DNA from: Levilactobacillus zymae
GTDB lineage: Bacteria; Bacillota; Bacilli; Lactobacillales; Lactobacillaceae
Reading direction: 5' to 3'
Length of the DNA stretch: 64,000 nt
NCBI RefSeq assembly: GCF_032190635.1
Contig: NZ_JAVLAS010000001.1
Span: 2,418,001-2,482,000, forward strand
A program made the translations under genes and the position numbers. This document shows, one piece after another, positions 52,714-61,113 of the stretch. The notes under the pieces are model-generated. The model made no database searches. It was given only the letters and a program-made list of their open reading frames with translations, and was not told the origin of the DNA. The first letter of the stretch is position 1, and every line of letters starts with the position of its first letter.

Positions 52714-54063
52714 TTACTTGCTTAACGTTTCGATGATGTAGTGGTTGATCGTGTCCTTCACTTGTTCCAAGTGATCGGAGTGCGTTGCGGCCAACAATTC
52801 AGATTGTGGCTTGTCGATCGCGTAAGCTTCCAGGGACTTCAAGTCCGCCTTGCCGCTTTCGATGTCAGCACCGATCCCGGATTCGTAAGAACTGTAACGG
52901 TTCTTAACCAAGTTGTCTAAGAAGCCGTCTTCCTTCATGGCGATCGCTACCCGCAACCCAGCGGCGAAGCTGTCCATGCCGACGATGTGACCGTAGAATA
53001 AGTCGTTAGCTTCGAAGGAGGAACGACGAGGCTTAGCATCGAAGTTCAACCCACCGCGAGGGCCAATCGAGCCGTTTTCAACGACTTCGGTCATGGCTGC
53101 CGTAGTTTCGTACAAGTTAGATGGGTATTCATCAATATCCCAGCCGATTAACTTGTCACCTTGGTTGGCATCCAGGGAACCTAATAAGCCAGCTTCCCGG
53201 GCAACCCGGATTTCGTGTTGGTAAGTGTGACCAGCTAAGTTAGCGTGGTTACCTTCCAAGTTCAACTTGAAGTCCTTGTCCAACCCGTATTCCTTCATGA
53301 AGGCAATCGTGGTGGCAGAGTCGAAGTCGTATTGGTGAGTCGTTGGTTCCTTTGGCTTTGGTTCGAGCAGCATTTGTGCGTCGAAGCCAATTTCGTTAGC
53401 GTAGTCCTTGGCCATGTGGAAGATCTTTGCGGCGTGTTCTTGTTCTTCCTTCATGTTAGTGTTCCAGAGTGATTCGTAACCTTCACGGCCACCCCAGAAG
53501 ACATAGTTTTCGGCGCCAACGCGCTTCCCAATTTCCAAACTGTGCTTTAATTGTGCGGCACTGTAAGCGAAAATGTCAGCGTATGGTGAGGTTGCGGCCC
53601 CTTCAACGAAACGAGGGTTGGTGAACATGTTCGACGTGTTCCACAGAACCTTCATGCCAGTGGTCTTTTGGTAGTCCACAATCTTGTCAACGACTTTGTC
53701 CAGGTTCTTGTTGGTTTCACGCAACGTGTCCCCTTCTGGCGCTAAGTCACGGTCGTGGAAGCAAAGGTAGTCAACACCTAATTTGTCGTAAAATTCGAAT
53801 GCTGCGTCTACCTTGGCTAAAGCCAGGTCCATTGGGTCGGTGTACTTGTCGTAAGGACGTTGAGCGGTCCCATCACCGAATGGGTCAACTAAGCGTTGGT
53901 CGAAAGTGTGCCAGTAGGCAACGGAGAACCGCAACCAATCGCGCATCTTCTTACCACCAATTACTTCGTCCGGATTGTAGTATTGAAAGCCTAAGCCTGA
54001 TTTTTTATCTTTGTGGCCGACGTATTGAATCTTGTCGACGCCTTTCCAATATTCTTCTGCCAT
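52714..54063 (-). CDS. xylA: Xylose isomerase
   Basis: The enzyme converts D-xylose to D-xylulose. The 449-residue class II enzyme (long N-terminus) has [12 protein letters not shown] with the catalytic His, [15 protein letters not shown] with the metal-binding Glu, and [21 protein letters not shown] lies before the ATG. The promoter carries cre at the -35 and a XylR operator after the -10. Codon use is strongly biased towards frequent codons, as expected for an abundant enzyme. Confidence 0.98.
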   Translation of the reverse strand: MAEEYWKGVDKIQYVGHKDKKSGLGFQYYNPDEVIGGKKMRDWLRFSVAYWHTFDQRLVDPFGDGTAQRPYDKYTDPMDLALAKVDAAFEFYDKLGVDYLCFHDRDLAPEGDTLRETNKNLDKVVDKIVDYQKTTGMKVLWNTSNMFTNPRFVEGAATSPYADIFAYSAAQLKHSLEIGKRVGAENYVFWGGREGYESLWNTNMKEEQEHAAKIFHMAKDYANEIGFDAQMLLEPKPKEPTTHQYDFDSATTIAFMKEYGLDKDFKLNLEGNHANLAGHTYQHEIRVAREAGLLGSLDANQGDKLIGWDIDEYPSNLYETTAAMTEVVENGSIGPRGGLNFDAKPRRSSFEANDLFYGHIVGMDSFAAGLRVAIAMKEDGFLDNLVKNRYSSYESGIGADIESGKADLKSLEAYAIDKPQSELLAATHSDHLEQVKDTINHYIIETLSK

Positions 54064-54082
54064 AATTAATAAAACCCTCCTA

Positions 54083-54105
54083 GTTAGTTCGTTGCGACAA
54101 CCAAC
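54083..54105. promoter_or_regulatory. XylR-type operator, xylA
   Basis: GTTAGTT-N9-AACCAAC lies between the -10 (TATAAT, minus strand, 54117-54122) and the ribosome binding site. Confidence 0.75.
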
Positions 54106-54116
54106 TTACAAATACT

Positions 54117-54153
54117 ATTATACAAGCCAAAATGATAATTGCAAGCGTTTTCT
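54117..54153 (-). promoter_or_regulatory. xylA promoter with overlapping cre
   Basis: On the minus strand TTGCAA (54139-54144) and TATAAT (54117-54122) are 16 bp apart. The cre-like TGCAAGCGTTTTCT (54140-54153) covers the -35. Confidence 0.75.
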
Positions 54154-54246
54154 AAAAAAATTCTCATCACTCCCAATTGGTTGTCCTAGTCAGTTAGCCG
54201 CCCGCCTGGCTGGCTGTAAGGGACGCGCTCGCTAAGTAACGACAAA

Positions 54247-54298
54247 AAACGGCAAGAAAGTTCTCGCAAAAAGTGAGAATTTCCTTGCCGTTTTCGTT
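54247..54298 (-). terminator. xylR terminator
   Basis: AAAACGGCAAG and CTTGCCGTTTT close a long hairpin with inner TTCTCAC/GCGAGAA pairing. Confidence 0.85.
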
Positions 54299-54329
54299 TA
54301 TTGCTTCTGGGGATCTCCGACTGACTAGT

Positions 54330-55520
54330 TTACGCTAAATTATCGGGAATCCGCTCGAACTGCAGGGTGTACCCTTCTAGGCCCAACACCTGGTGTGTAA
54401 TCAATGAGCACCCGCCCAAAACCGTAGCCAACCGGGCGTTAGTGGTCAAGTTGATGGGGAAGTCCTCCCGGGCCAAGCGCCGATACCCCGCCCGAATCTG
54501 TTCCAGTAATTCCGGAATCTCTTCGATCAGTGGTGAGTTCAGGAAGAACGCGTCGGGATCCAGCGTCCGCATGGTGTTGTAGAGCAGACTGCTGATGGCA
54601 GTCGTAAAGCGTTTGAGGATCGCCGTCAGGTCCGCATCGTGTTGCCGGTACAACGTGACCAGGTCTTCGCGGTCCAGGTTCTGCAGGTTCTTGTGTTGTT
54701 CCACCTGCCGAATGATGGCGTCCTCGGAACTGATATCTTCGGCCCACACCGGCGTTGCCTGACCCTGACCGTCAATCTCCAGGTTGGTCACGGTTTGTCC
54801 GATTTCACCGGCATCCCCGTGTTCTCCGCGGAAAAGTTCACGGTGCAAGATAACCCCGGCCCCGATCCCCCGGTGAATACTGATGGTCACCGCGCTGTTT
54901 AAGGCCCGGGCACCGTTGAAGTCCCGTTCGTAGATGGCCGATAGGTTGGCTTCGTTTTCCAGCACCACCGGAACGTCGTAAGAGATGGTGAACAGATCCA
55001 CCAAGTCGACCCCGTCCATATCAATGAAGGGCGACGTCTTAACCTTATTGTCGTTGACAATCCCGTGGATGGAAAAGCAGATGCCCAGCAGCCCGTTAGC
55101 GGATTGGTCTTCTTCCTGCACCTGAGTGATGTAATGGTTGATTTGGTCGATCATCTCGTGAATTGACTGCCCTTGGGTTTCGATCCGGTCATACTTCCAG
55201 ACCTTCCCGTTCAACGTAGTGGCTAACGCGTGCAGGTGCCGGTACCCCAGATCAAAGGTCAGCGTGTAGCCGTAGTCCTGGTTGATGGCCACCATGGTGG
55301 GTTTACGCCCCCCCGACGTCGAAGCACTCCCGTATCCCAACTCACGCAGGAACTCCTGCGACATGAGCGTATTGTATAAGGAAGAAACGGTCGACTTATT
55401 CAGGTGTAATTGATGGGATATCTCGATGCGGGAAGTGGGATGATTGTTAAAAACTTGTTGTAAGACCAATTTTAAGTTTTGGTCGTGTAGTTGATTACGA
55501 TTCATGCTATGTTGAACCAT
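54330..55520 (-). CDS. xylR: ROK-family xylose repressor
   Basis: This 396-residue protein has a winged helix (SRIEISHQLHLNKSTVSSLYNTL, about 31-53) followed by a ROK domain. ROK features include GIGAGVILHRELFRGEHGDAGEIG. The zinc-binding cysteine cluster usual in ROK kinases is absent, in keeping with a repressor. GGAGGG precedes the ATG. It lies upstream of xylA in the same direction and probably binds the GTTGGTT-N9-AACCAAC sites, released by xylose. Only one half-site (GTTAGTT) is seen upstream of xylR itself. Confidence 0.93.
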   Translation of the reverse strand: MVQHSMNRNQLHDQNLKLVLQQVFNNHPTSRIEISHQLHLNKSTVSSLYNTLMSQEFLRELGYGSASTSGGRKPTMVAINQDYGYTLTFDLGYRHLHALATTLNGKVWKYDRIETQGQSIHEMIDQINHYITQVQEEDQSANGLLGICFSIHGIVNDNKVKTSPFIDMDGVDLVDLFTISYDVPVVLENEANLSAIYERDFNGARALNSAVTISIHRGIGAGVILHRELFRGEHGDAGEIGQTVTNLEIDGQGQATPVWAEDISSEDAIIRQVEQHKNLQNLDREDLVTLYRQHDADLTAILKRFTTAISSLLYNTMRTLDPDAFFLNSPLIEEIPELLEQIRAGYRRLAREDFPINLTTNARLATVLGGCSLITHQVLGLEGYTLQFERIPDNLA

Positions 55521-55873
55521 GTGGTTCCCTCCATATTAGTGTTCTCGTCACGGCGGACGTACGCGCAGTTAGTTGGGGCTGCTCTGGCATCCTAACGACC
55601 GTGCGGTTAAATTAAGTCATTTCTAGGCTTACACACGAGAACAACTTCCCGTTCCTAGTTTAATGGACCAACTAACCTCAGTATGTCGCACGTCATCCCA
55701 TAAATCAACCGTTTTACCAAAACTATTTCGTCGACGTTTAATTTAATTTTCAACCGCTAGCATTGCCCCCCGTTACGGGTAGACCAGCTGCCTTTTGGCG
55801 CACGTTTCGACACCAGGTATTCGGAGACGAAAAGGAGTCTGAGACTTTTGTCCCAGACTCCCATGACGCTTAG
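55521..55873. other. Intergenic region between metE-like gene and xylR
   Basis: It holds the truncated R1 repeat (55784-55862). The rest (55521-55783) contains the xylR upstream region, with a lone GTTAGTT half-site near 55570. No gene is seen. Confidence 0.5.
55784..55862 (-). repeat. Palindromic repeat R1, truncated copy 3
   Basis: On the minus strand it runs from TCTGGGACAAAAGTCTCAG through CGAAACGTGCGCCAAAAGGC to CAGCTGG and stops there. The right half of the element is missing. It begins 11 bases after the stop of the MetE-like gene. Confidence 0.75.
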
Positions 55874-56989
55874 TTAGGCTTCCGGCCAAACCACCTGAGC
55901 GGTCTGAATAATCCGCCGGAGCTTAGCCCATTCTTCGGCAGGCGTTAACAGGTTTCCCACCGTCGACGACGCAAAACCACATTGCGTTGACAGTCCCAGG
56001 TTGGCTAGCGGCACGTGTTGCGCCGCGACCTGCAAGCGTTGAATCAGTTGGTCTTGTGACTCCAACTGGCCGGACTTGGACGTCACGAGCCCGAGGATCA
56101 ACCGTTTGTGGGGATCGTGATTCCAGATCTGTTCCAAGGGATCGAAGTTCCCCGCCCGCGCACTGTCGTATTCTAGGAACAGCCCGTCGTACTTCAGCTG
56201 GGCCAGGTAAGGCGCCACGACATCGTAACTCCCGGAGAAGACGTACGTCGACTTGAAGTTCCCCCGACAAATGTGGGTAGTGGTGATCAAATCGGCGGGT
56301 AAGTCCGCCAAAACGGTATTGATCAAGTGAACCGCATCTTGGGCCTGCTGCCGATACCGGGCTTGTGCCTGCGGATCAGCGGCCGTTGCGTTCAACTGAC
56401 TCAACAGGTACGCCCAGTTCGTATCATCTAGTTGGAGGTACCGACACCCCAAATCATAGAAGTGTTGGATGGTGCGGTGATATGCCGTGGCCAGGTCGCT
56501 GAGATACGCATCCCAATCTGCATAGACGTCTTGCCAATTCGCCCCAAAGAGCAGCGTGGGGCTCGGAATCGTCTGTTTTACCAGCACTCCCGCCGGAACT
56601 AACGACTGGGTATAGGCAAAGTCATCGAAGAACGGGTGCGCGGGATTGTAGGCCACCCGGTCCACCAATTGGGCCGTGTGTAATTTGTTGCCCCCACCCG
56701 CAAACGACACGGATTCCTTGAATTCTTGACTGATTCCCGTGAGGTGCCGCCAAAAATCCAGGTGCCACCACTGCCGGTTAAATTCACCGTCCGTCACCGC
56801 CTTTAAGCCGAGGGCGACTTCTTGGGCCACCACTTGTTGCGTTTGGACCCGCTGAATGTGCTTAAGTTGAACGGCATTGAGGGTGTGTTGCGCGTACTGG
56901 GTTAACGCCTGCTTGAGTTCTTGCGGCCGTAGGAGGCTCCCGACCACGTCATAGTGCGTGGGAAATTTCGTTGGACTATCGCTGGTCAT
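55874..56989 (-). CDS. Short MetE-like methyltransferase (YxjG/YxjH type)
   Basis: This 371-residue protein resembles the C-terminal barrel of cobalamin-independent methionine synthase. Probable zinc ligands are His and Cys in THICRGN, Glu in FLEYD and Cys in STQCGF. HYDVVGSLLRP at the start and DGEFNRQWWHLDF are typical of the YxjG/YxjH branch. It lacks the N-terminal half that holds polyglutamyl folate in full MetE. B. subtilis homologues are controlled by methionine signals, and the Met T-boxes upstream of the permease fit. It probably methylates homocysteine from an unknown donor. It is the third gene of the cassette. Confidence 0.85.
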   Translation of the reverse strand: MTSDSPTKFPTHYDVVGSLLRPQELKQALTQYAQHTLNAVQLKHIQRVQTQQVVAQEVALGLKAVTDGEFNRQWWHLDFWRHLTGISQEFKESVSFAGGGNKLHTAQLVDRVAYNPAHPFFDDFAYTQSLVPAGVLVKQTIPSPTLLFGANWQDVYADWDAYLSDLATAYHRTIQHFYDLGCRYLQLDDTNWAYLLSQLNATAADPQAQARYRQQAQDAVHLINTVLADLPADLITTTHICRGNFKSTYVFSGSYDVVAPYLAQLKYDGLFLEYDSARAGNFDPLEQIWNHDPHKRLILGLVTSKSGQLESQDQLIQRLQVAAQHVPLANLGLSTQCGFASSTVGNLLTPAEEWAKLRRIIQTAQVVWPEA

Positions 56990-57006
56990 ATCATCCGCCC
57001 CCTAAG

Positions 57007-57753
57007 CTAGTCCGGCACCACAGCAAACGCGCGTACTGGGAAGCCCGGTGCCTTTTCGGCCTTAGGAACGGAGATAAAGATGAACGCCCCGGTAGCCGGG
57101 ACTTCGTCGAGGTTATCGAGCAGTTCCACCTGGTAGTGGCCGTGCGACAGCACGTAATATTCCCCCACCAACCCGTTGGTCTGCTTCGTCGCGGTATCCG
57201 TGTCGAAGGTCTCGTGGCCGTTCGCCGTGACGTGCCGTTGTTCGTAGATGAATTTCAGCGCGTCGAGGTCCCACCCAGGATAATGGTTCTGGCCGTTCGC
57301 ATCGGCATTTTCAAACTTCTCCTGGCTAGGCCACCGCTTACTCCAATCCGTCCGCAAGGCCACGAAGGACCCGGCCGGAATCTTCCCGTGCTTCTTCTCC
57401 CAGGCCTGAATGTCGGCCACGGAAAGGGACGAATCGGCGGACTTGGTAACGTCCTTGGACTTATCGATGACGACCAGTGGCAAGACTAGATCCTTGAGCG
57501 CCAGGTCTTCGACGTACTGATCCTGGTGCGCATCGAAGTGGATGGGCGGATCGATGTGGGTCCCGAACTGGCCGGGGAAGGTATACTGCTTCACGAAGAA
57601 CCCGTCCGCGTGGGTAAAGATCGTCTTATATTCCGGCTTCGCAAACGCTGGGAAGCGGGGACTATCGGGGCCAAAGGTGTGGGTTAAGTCCACCCACTTG
57701 AAGTTCTTTAAGGTCGTTACGACTTGGGCAATGGTTTCATTTTTTTCTGGCAT
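57007..57753 (-). CDS. Cyclase-family metal-dependent hydrolase
   Basis: This 248-residue protein of the kynurenine formamidase-like cyclase family has the metal motif GQFGTHIDPPIHFD (HxGxxxD type) and a C-terminal acidic/His pair. AGGAGG precedes the ATG. It lies between the permease and the MetE-like gene in the same direction (95-bp and 17-bp gaps). An amide or lactone hydrolase role is likely; the substrate is unknown, but its operon partners point to a sulfur or methyl compound. Confidence 0.85.
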   Translation of the reverse strand: MPEKNETIAQVVTTLKNFKWVDLTHTFGPDSPRFPAFAKPEYKTIFTHADGFFVKQYTFPGQFGTHIDPPIHFDAHQDQYVEDLALKDLVLPLVVIDKSKDVTKSADSSLSVADIQAWEKKHGKIPAGSFVALRTDWSKRWPSQEKFENADANGQNHYPGWDLDALKFIYEQRHVTANGHETFDTDTATKQTNGLVGEYYVLSHGHYQVELLDNLDEVPATGAFIFISVPKAEKAPGFPVRAFAVVPD

Positions 57754-57848
57754 AATAATGTCCTCCTTTAAGGTTTAGCTGCTGCATTTAATTTAATAAG
57801 ATTGGAATTCCGAACCCCGACTTTTCTAGCGGCGCCGCCAAGCTGCGA

Positions 57849-59204
57849 TTAATCCTTGTTTGAGAAGTCTAAGCTCGGCGTCTTTTGGGTGAAGAACTTG
57901 GTCCGGTAAGCCAGGATGCCCAGGCCAATTGCGATCCAAACGATGCCCACAATCTTGGAGTTAATATCCAGGCTCAAGAAAATCCATAGGCTGACCCCAA
58001 ACCCAATGAGTGGTGAGACCACGTACTTAATCACGTTCAACCCACCCTTTTCGGGATTTTGGATGAAGAACTTCCAGATAACGGCCAGGTTCAACAGGAT
58101 AAAGCCGAACAAGGCCCCGAAGCTGACCAGGTTAGAGACCGTGTTGATGGACAGGCTGAGGGAAAGAATCAGGGAAAACACCCCGACTAGCACCACGGCT
58201 ACGACCGGCGTGTGGTACTTCGGGCTAAGCTTAGCCAATGGTTTCGGCAAGATGCCGTCCCGACCCATGGCGTACAGGATCCGTGAAATCGCGGTTTGCC
58301 CTTCTTGGCCACTCGCAAAGCCAAAGGACAGGATGATGGAGACGTCCGCCAACTTGACTAACCAAGGTCCGCCGACCCGCTGTAGGATTCCTAGAAAGGC
58401 GGTGTTCGGATCCAAGTTTTGGTAATCGGGTGCCACGAAGCCAGCCAGAACGGTAATGACCACGAAGAGTAACCCGATGGAAATGATCGATAAAATGATG
58501 GCCCGGCCCACGGAATGGTGCGGATCCTTGGCTTCCTCGGATAACGTACTAATGGCGTCGAACCCTAAGTAACTGACAATCACGATCCCGGTTGCCTGCA
58601 AGACCCCTTGAATGTTGAAGTGGGCGGGATTGTAGAACGAAATGGTCTGGAACTGGATTTGCCCGAGAATCAACAACCGCACGGTGCCCACGATGAAGGC
58701 CAGCAAGACGATGCCTTGTAAGGCGAAGAGTACCCAACTGATCTTGGTCACAATGTTGACCCCCAAGATGTTGACCCCGGTGTTAATCAGCACTAGTGCG
58801 ATGATCCACACCCAGCCTGGCACGCCCGGGAGTAACGAATTACCGAAGGACTCACTCATCAGGTAGGTAATCGTGGGAATCAAGAAGTAGTCCAACGTGA
58901 TGCCCCACCCGCCGAGAAATCCTAAACCGGCGTTGGTTCCTTGTTGCACGTAAGTATAAACGGACCCGGAATACGGGTAGCGCGCCGCCATGGTCGCGTA
59001 GCTAAAACCGGTGAATAACATTGCTACCATCCCGATAAAGTAGGCCAGGGCCACCATCCCGTTGGCGGGAGTTAAAAACGACCCGTAAAAGGCTAACGGT
59101 GCCACCGGAATCATAAACGTAATGCCGTAAATCACTAAGTCCTTGGTGCTCAGGCTTACCTTTAAGGAATTGCCCGTATCAATCGTATGTGCTGTTTGTT
59201 CCAT
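57849..59204 (-). CDS. APC-superfamily amino acid permease
   Basis: This 451-residue, 12-helix permease starts at the ATG at 59204 after GGGAGG; the frame to 59279 enters the T-box terminator. Motifs: YSGSVYTYVQQGTNAGLGFLGGW, GFDAISTLSEEAKDP and FASGQEGQTAISRILYAMGRDG, typical of the amino acid/polyamine transporter family. It is the first gene after a T-box with a probable Met specifier, so methionine or a methionine precursor (for example S-methylmethionine) is a reasonable substrate. Confidence 0.88.
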   Translation of the reverse strand: MEQTAHTIDTGNSLKVSLSTKDLVIYGITFMIPVAPLAFYGSFLTPANGMVALAYFIGMVAMLFTGFSYATMAARYPYSGSVYTYVQQGTNAGLGFLGGWGITLDYFLIPTITYLMSESFGNSLLPGVPGWVWIIALVLINTGVNILGVNIVTKISWVLFALQGIVLLAFIVGTVRLLILGQIQFQTISFYNPAHFNIQGVLQATGIVIVSYLGFDAISTLSEEAKDPHHSVGRAIILSIISIGLLFVVITVLAGFVAPDYQNLDPNTAFLGILQRVGGPWLVKLADVSIILSFGFASGQEGQTAISRILYAMGRDGILPKPLAKLSPKYHTPVVAVVLVGVFSLILSLSLSINTVSNLVSFGALFGFILLNLAVIWKFFIQNPEKGGLNVIKYVVSPLIGFGVSLWIFLSLDINSKIVGIVWIAIGLGILAYRTKFFTQKTPSLDFSNKD

Positions 59205-59277
59205 ATCCTGTAACCTCCCATAAGGTAACTTCAATTCTCTTGCTCCCAACGGGTCTTGACGTGTCCTCCTAAACGTC

Positions 59278-59535
59278 AAAAAGCGCCCCTTGAGAGCCGA
59301 CTAAGTCTCTCAAGGGGCGCTTGTCCAGCGCTGTGCCACCCTTTATTCACGTCGTAAATTGACGCCTCATCGATATCGTAAAATATCAGGGAAAATAACG
59401 GTTCCTACCGGCCCAACCGCTTGCACGGTTGGGCATCTACCCGAGCTCATCTTCATGGTGTTGGTGGGTCCCCCTTCTCATCATCCGGGGGTCGCTGTCA
59501 AGCACTCGCGCCACTACTCTTCTCGTCAATATTAG
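59278..59535 (-). promoter_or_regulatory. T-box riboswitch 2, probable Met specificity
   Basis: The core is AAGGGTGGCACAGCG (about 59327-59341, minus strand). The terminator is AAGCGCCCCTTGAGAG paired with CTCTCAAGGGGCGCTT, followed by a T run. Stem I has AGTA, and its 3' side reads GAA-G-ATG-AG before CTCG, which pairs with CGAG at the base. By position the specifier is ATG. It directly precedes the permease. Confidence 0.85.
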
Positions 59536-59541
59536 CTATTC

Positions 59542-60584
59542 GGTAGATTGCAAATTTAATCCGAATTTTTGGACAAATTGGTCAGCATAACCTGATACGG
59601 TGTTTGCCAGTCGAGTATTTTAAGCGGTCGCTGGTTAATTTGGAGTAACGTCGTCGTTAAATCTTGAGCACTAATGTGCTCAAAACGAGTCCCCTTAGGA
59701 TAAAAATAACGTAAATTCCGATTAAAGCGTTCATTACTACCACGTTCAGCTGGCGTATAAGCATGACAGTAATAGGTCTTAATACCATATTGTGATTCAA
59801 ATGATACTAGCCCACTAAACTCAGTACCACGGTCCACAGTAAAACTGTGCACCGGTCCATTAAAAGTTGTTAGGAACTTAGTCAGTGCTTCATTAACACT
59901 CGCTGTCGTTCGATCTTTTAACCGGTATGCCCAAAGGAACCGTGATTTTCGATCGATTAAAGTTAATAAAACTGCCTTACTATGCCCACGAGGACCAACG
60001 ACTGTATCTAGTTCAAAATCGCCGATGCGATTACGTTGATTAATCATCATGGGACGCTGTTCAATTGATCGCCCCAAAGATTGATTATATTTGGATCGTT
60101 GGTCAACGTTACGCCGTTGGCGTACGCCATGTTCAGGTAGATCATTCAAGGAGAAATCAATTCTCCCCTGATTTAGCCAATTATAAATAGATTTAGTAGC
60201 TAGTTTAAATTCGTGAGCAATCATTCCTGGTGACCAGCTTAGACGTAAATGGTTGAGAATTTTTTGCTTTAACTCATCGCTCAGCTTAGTTTTCCGACCA
60301 CATCGTGATCGCTTGTATTCGGCATCTGTTTGTGCTAATTCAGCCTGATAAGGTTGACATCGAGATAATTCATAAGAAATTGTTGACGGTGATCGGTTCA
60401 GCCGAACGCCCATTTGGATATTGGACAGCCCTAGTTCACAAAAGGTTTCGATTTTAATTCGTTCGGAATAGGTTATACTAGACAAAAGATCAGCTCCTAA
60501 AAGATGGGTTTGTGGTAAACACCATTTTAAAGGAAGCTGATCTTTTTTGTCCGAACAGCGTTCGGATTAATTTTACAATCTACC
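59542..60584 (-). mobile_element. ISLpl1-like element, copy C, between two T-boxes
   Basis: This 1043-bp element has 4-bp target duplication ATTC at 59538-59541 and 60585-60588. It is inserted between the terminator of T-box 1 and stem I of T-box 2, in the direction of the permease gene. Confidence 0.93.
59556..60485 (-). CDS. IS30-family transposase, copy C
   Basis: The 309-residue product is identical to copies A and B, intact, with a TTG start. Because it reads in the same direction as the permease, transcripts passing T-box 1 would run through this gene. Confidence 0.95.
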   Translation of the reverse strand: MSSITYSERIKIETFCELGLSNIQMGVRLNRSPSTISYELSRCQPYQAELAQTDAEYKRSRCGRKTKLSDELKQKILNHLRLSWSPGMIAHEFKLATKSIYNWLNQGRIDFSLNDLPEHGVRQRRNVDQRSKYNQSLGRSIEQRPMMINQRNRIGDFELDTVVGPRGHSKAVLLTLIDRKSRFLWAYRLKDRTTASVNEALTKFLTTFNGPVHSFTVDRGTEFSGLVSFESQYGIKTYYCHAYTPAERGSNERFNRNLRYFYPKGTRFEHISAQDLTTTLLQINQRPLKILDWQTPYQVMLTNLSKNSD

Positions 60585-60592
60585 ATTCAATT

Positions 60593-60865
60593 AAAAAACG
60601 TCCTTGGAAATTACTTCCAAGGACGATTATCTCGCGGTACCACCTTACTTTGTTCCGACTGACGCCGAAACCTCAAACGGCATTGCACGCAATGCCTTCG
60701 CGCGTTAATGGGCGCTCCCAGTCTTGACTCACCCACCGGCTCGTCAAGCACTTAGTTCAAAGACCATCTTCGAGGGATTACCGAACGTTGCTCGCAGCCA
60801 CCCGCAACTTCTCTGGGGAACGGTGCCACCTCTACTCATCTTCTCATTACTTTTTAATATTTGCG
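60593..60865 (-). promoter_or_regulatory. T-box riboswitch 1, probable Met specificity, cut off by an IS
   Basis: The core AAGGTGGTACCGCGAG lies at about 60630-60646 (minus strand). The terminator is CGTCCTTGGAA/TTCCAAGGACG followed by six T. Stem I has AGTA and a GAA-G-ATG-G specifier region. It is now followed by copy C, not by a gene. Without the IS, T-box 2 would begin about 30 bases after this terminator. Confidence 0.85.
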
Positions 60866-60874
60866 ATTGACAGT

Positions 60875-60904
60875 ATTATAGGCCCGATCATTTTCAAACG
60901 TCAA
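60875..60904 (-). promoter_or_regulatory. Promoter of T-box 1
   Basis: On the minus strand TTGACG (60899-60904) and TATAAT (60875-60880) are 18 bp apart. It is probably the native promoter of the permease cassette. Confidence 0.75.
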
Positions 60905-61113
60905 CCCTTTTTTGAAAATTAATTAACCGAAGCTGCCAATAAACGTTAGCTACCAAGGGATTACACTAACCGGATTAATTTAATCCAGCCCAATTTTAAC
61001 GTGGACTCTGCATGATTAACCGATTAATGGCGGAAGTCATCTCCCACATAATTAAAATATTTAGAGAAAAATCCCAAAGTAGCCAGTTCGTTTTCATTAG
61101 CCAGTTGTTAGCC
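60905..61113. other. AT-rich gap between T-box 1 promoter and mrr
   Basis: I see no gene, no strong terminator and no repeat here. Its AT content is similar to that of the mrr 3' end. Confidence 0.4.
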
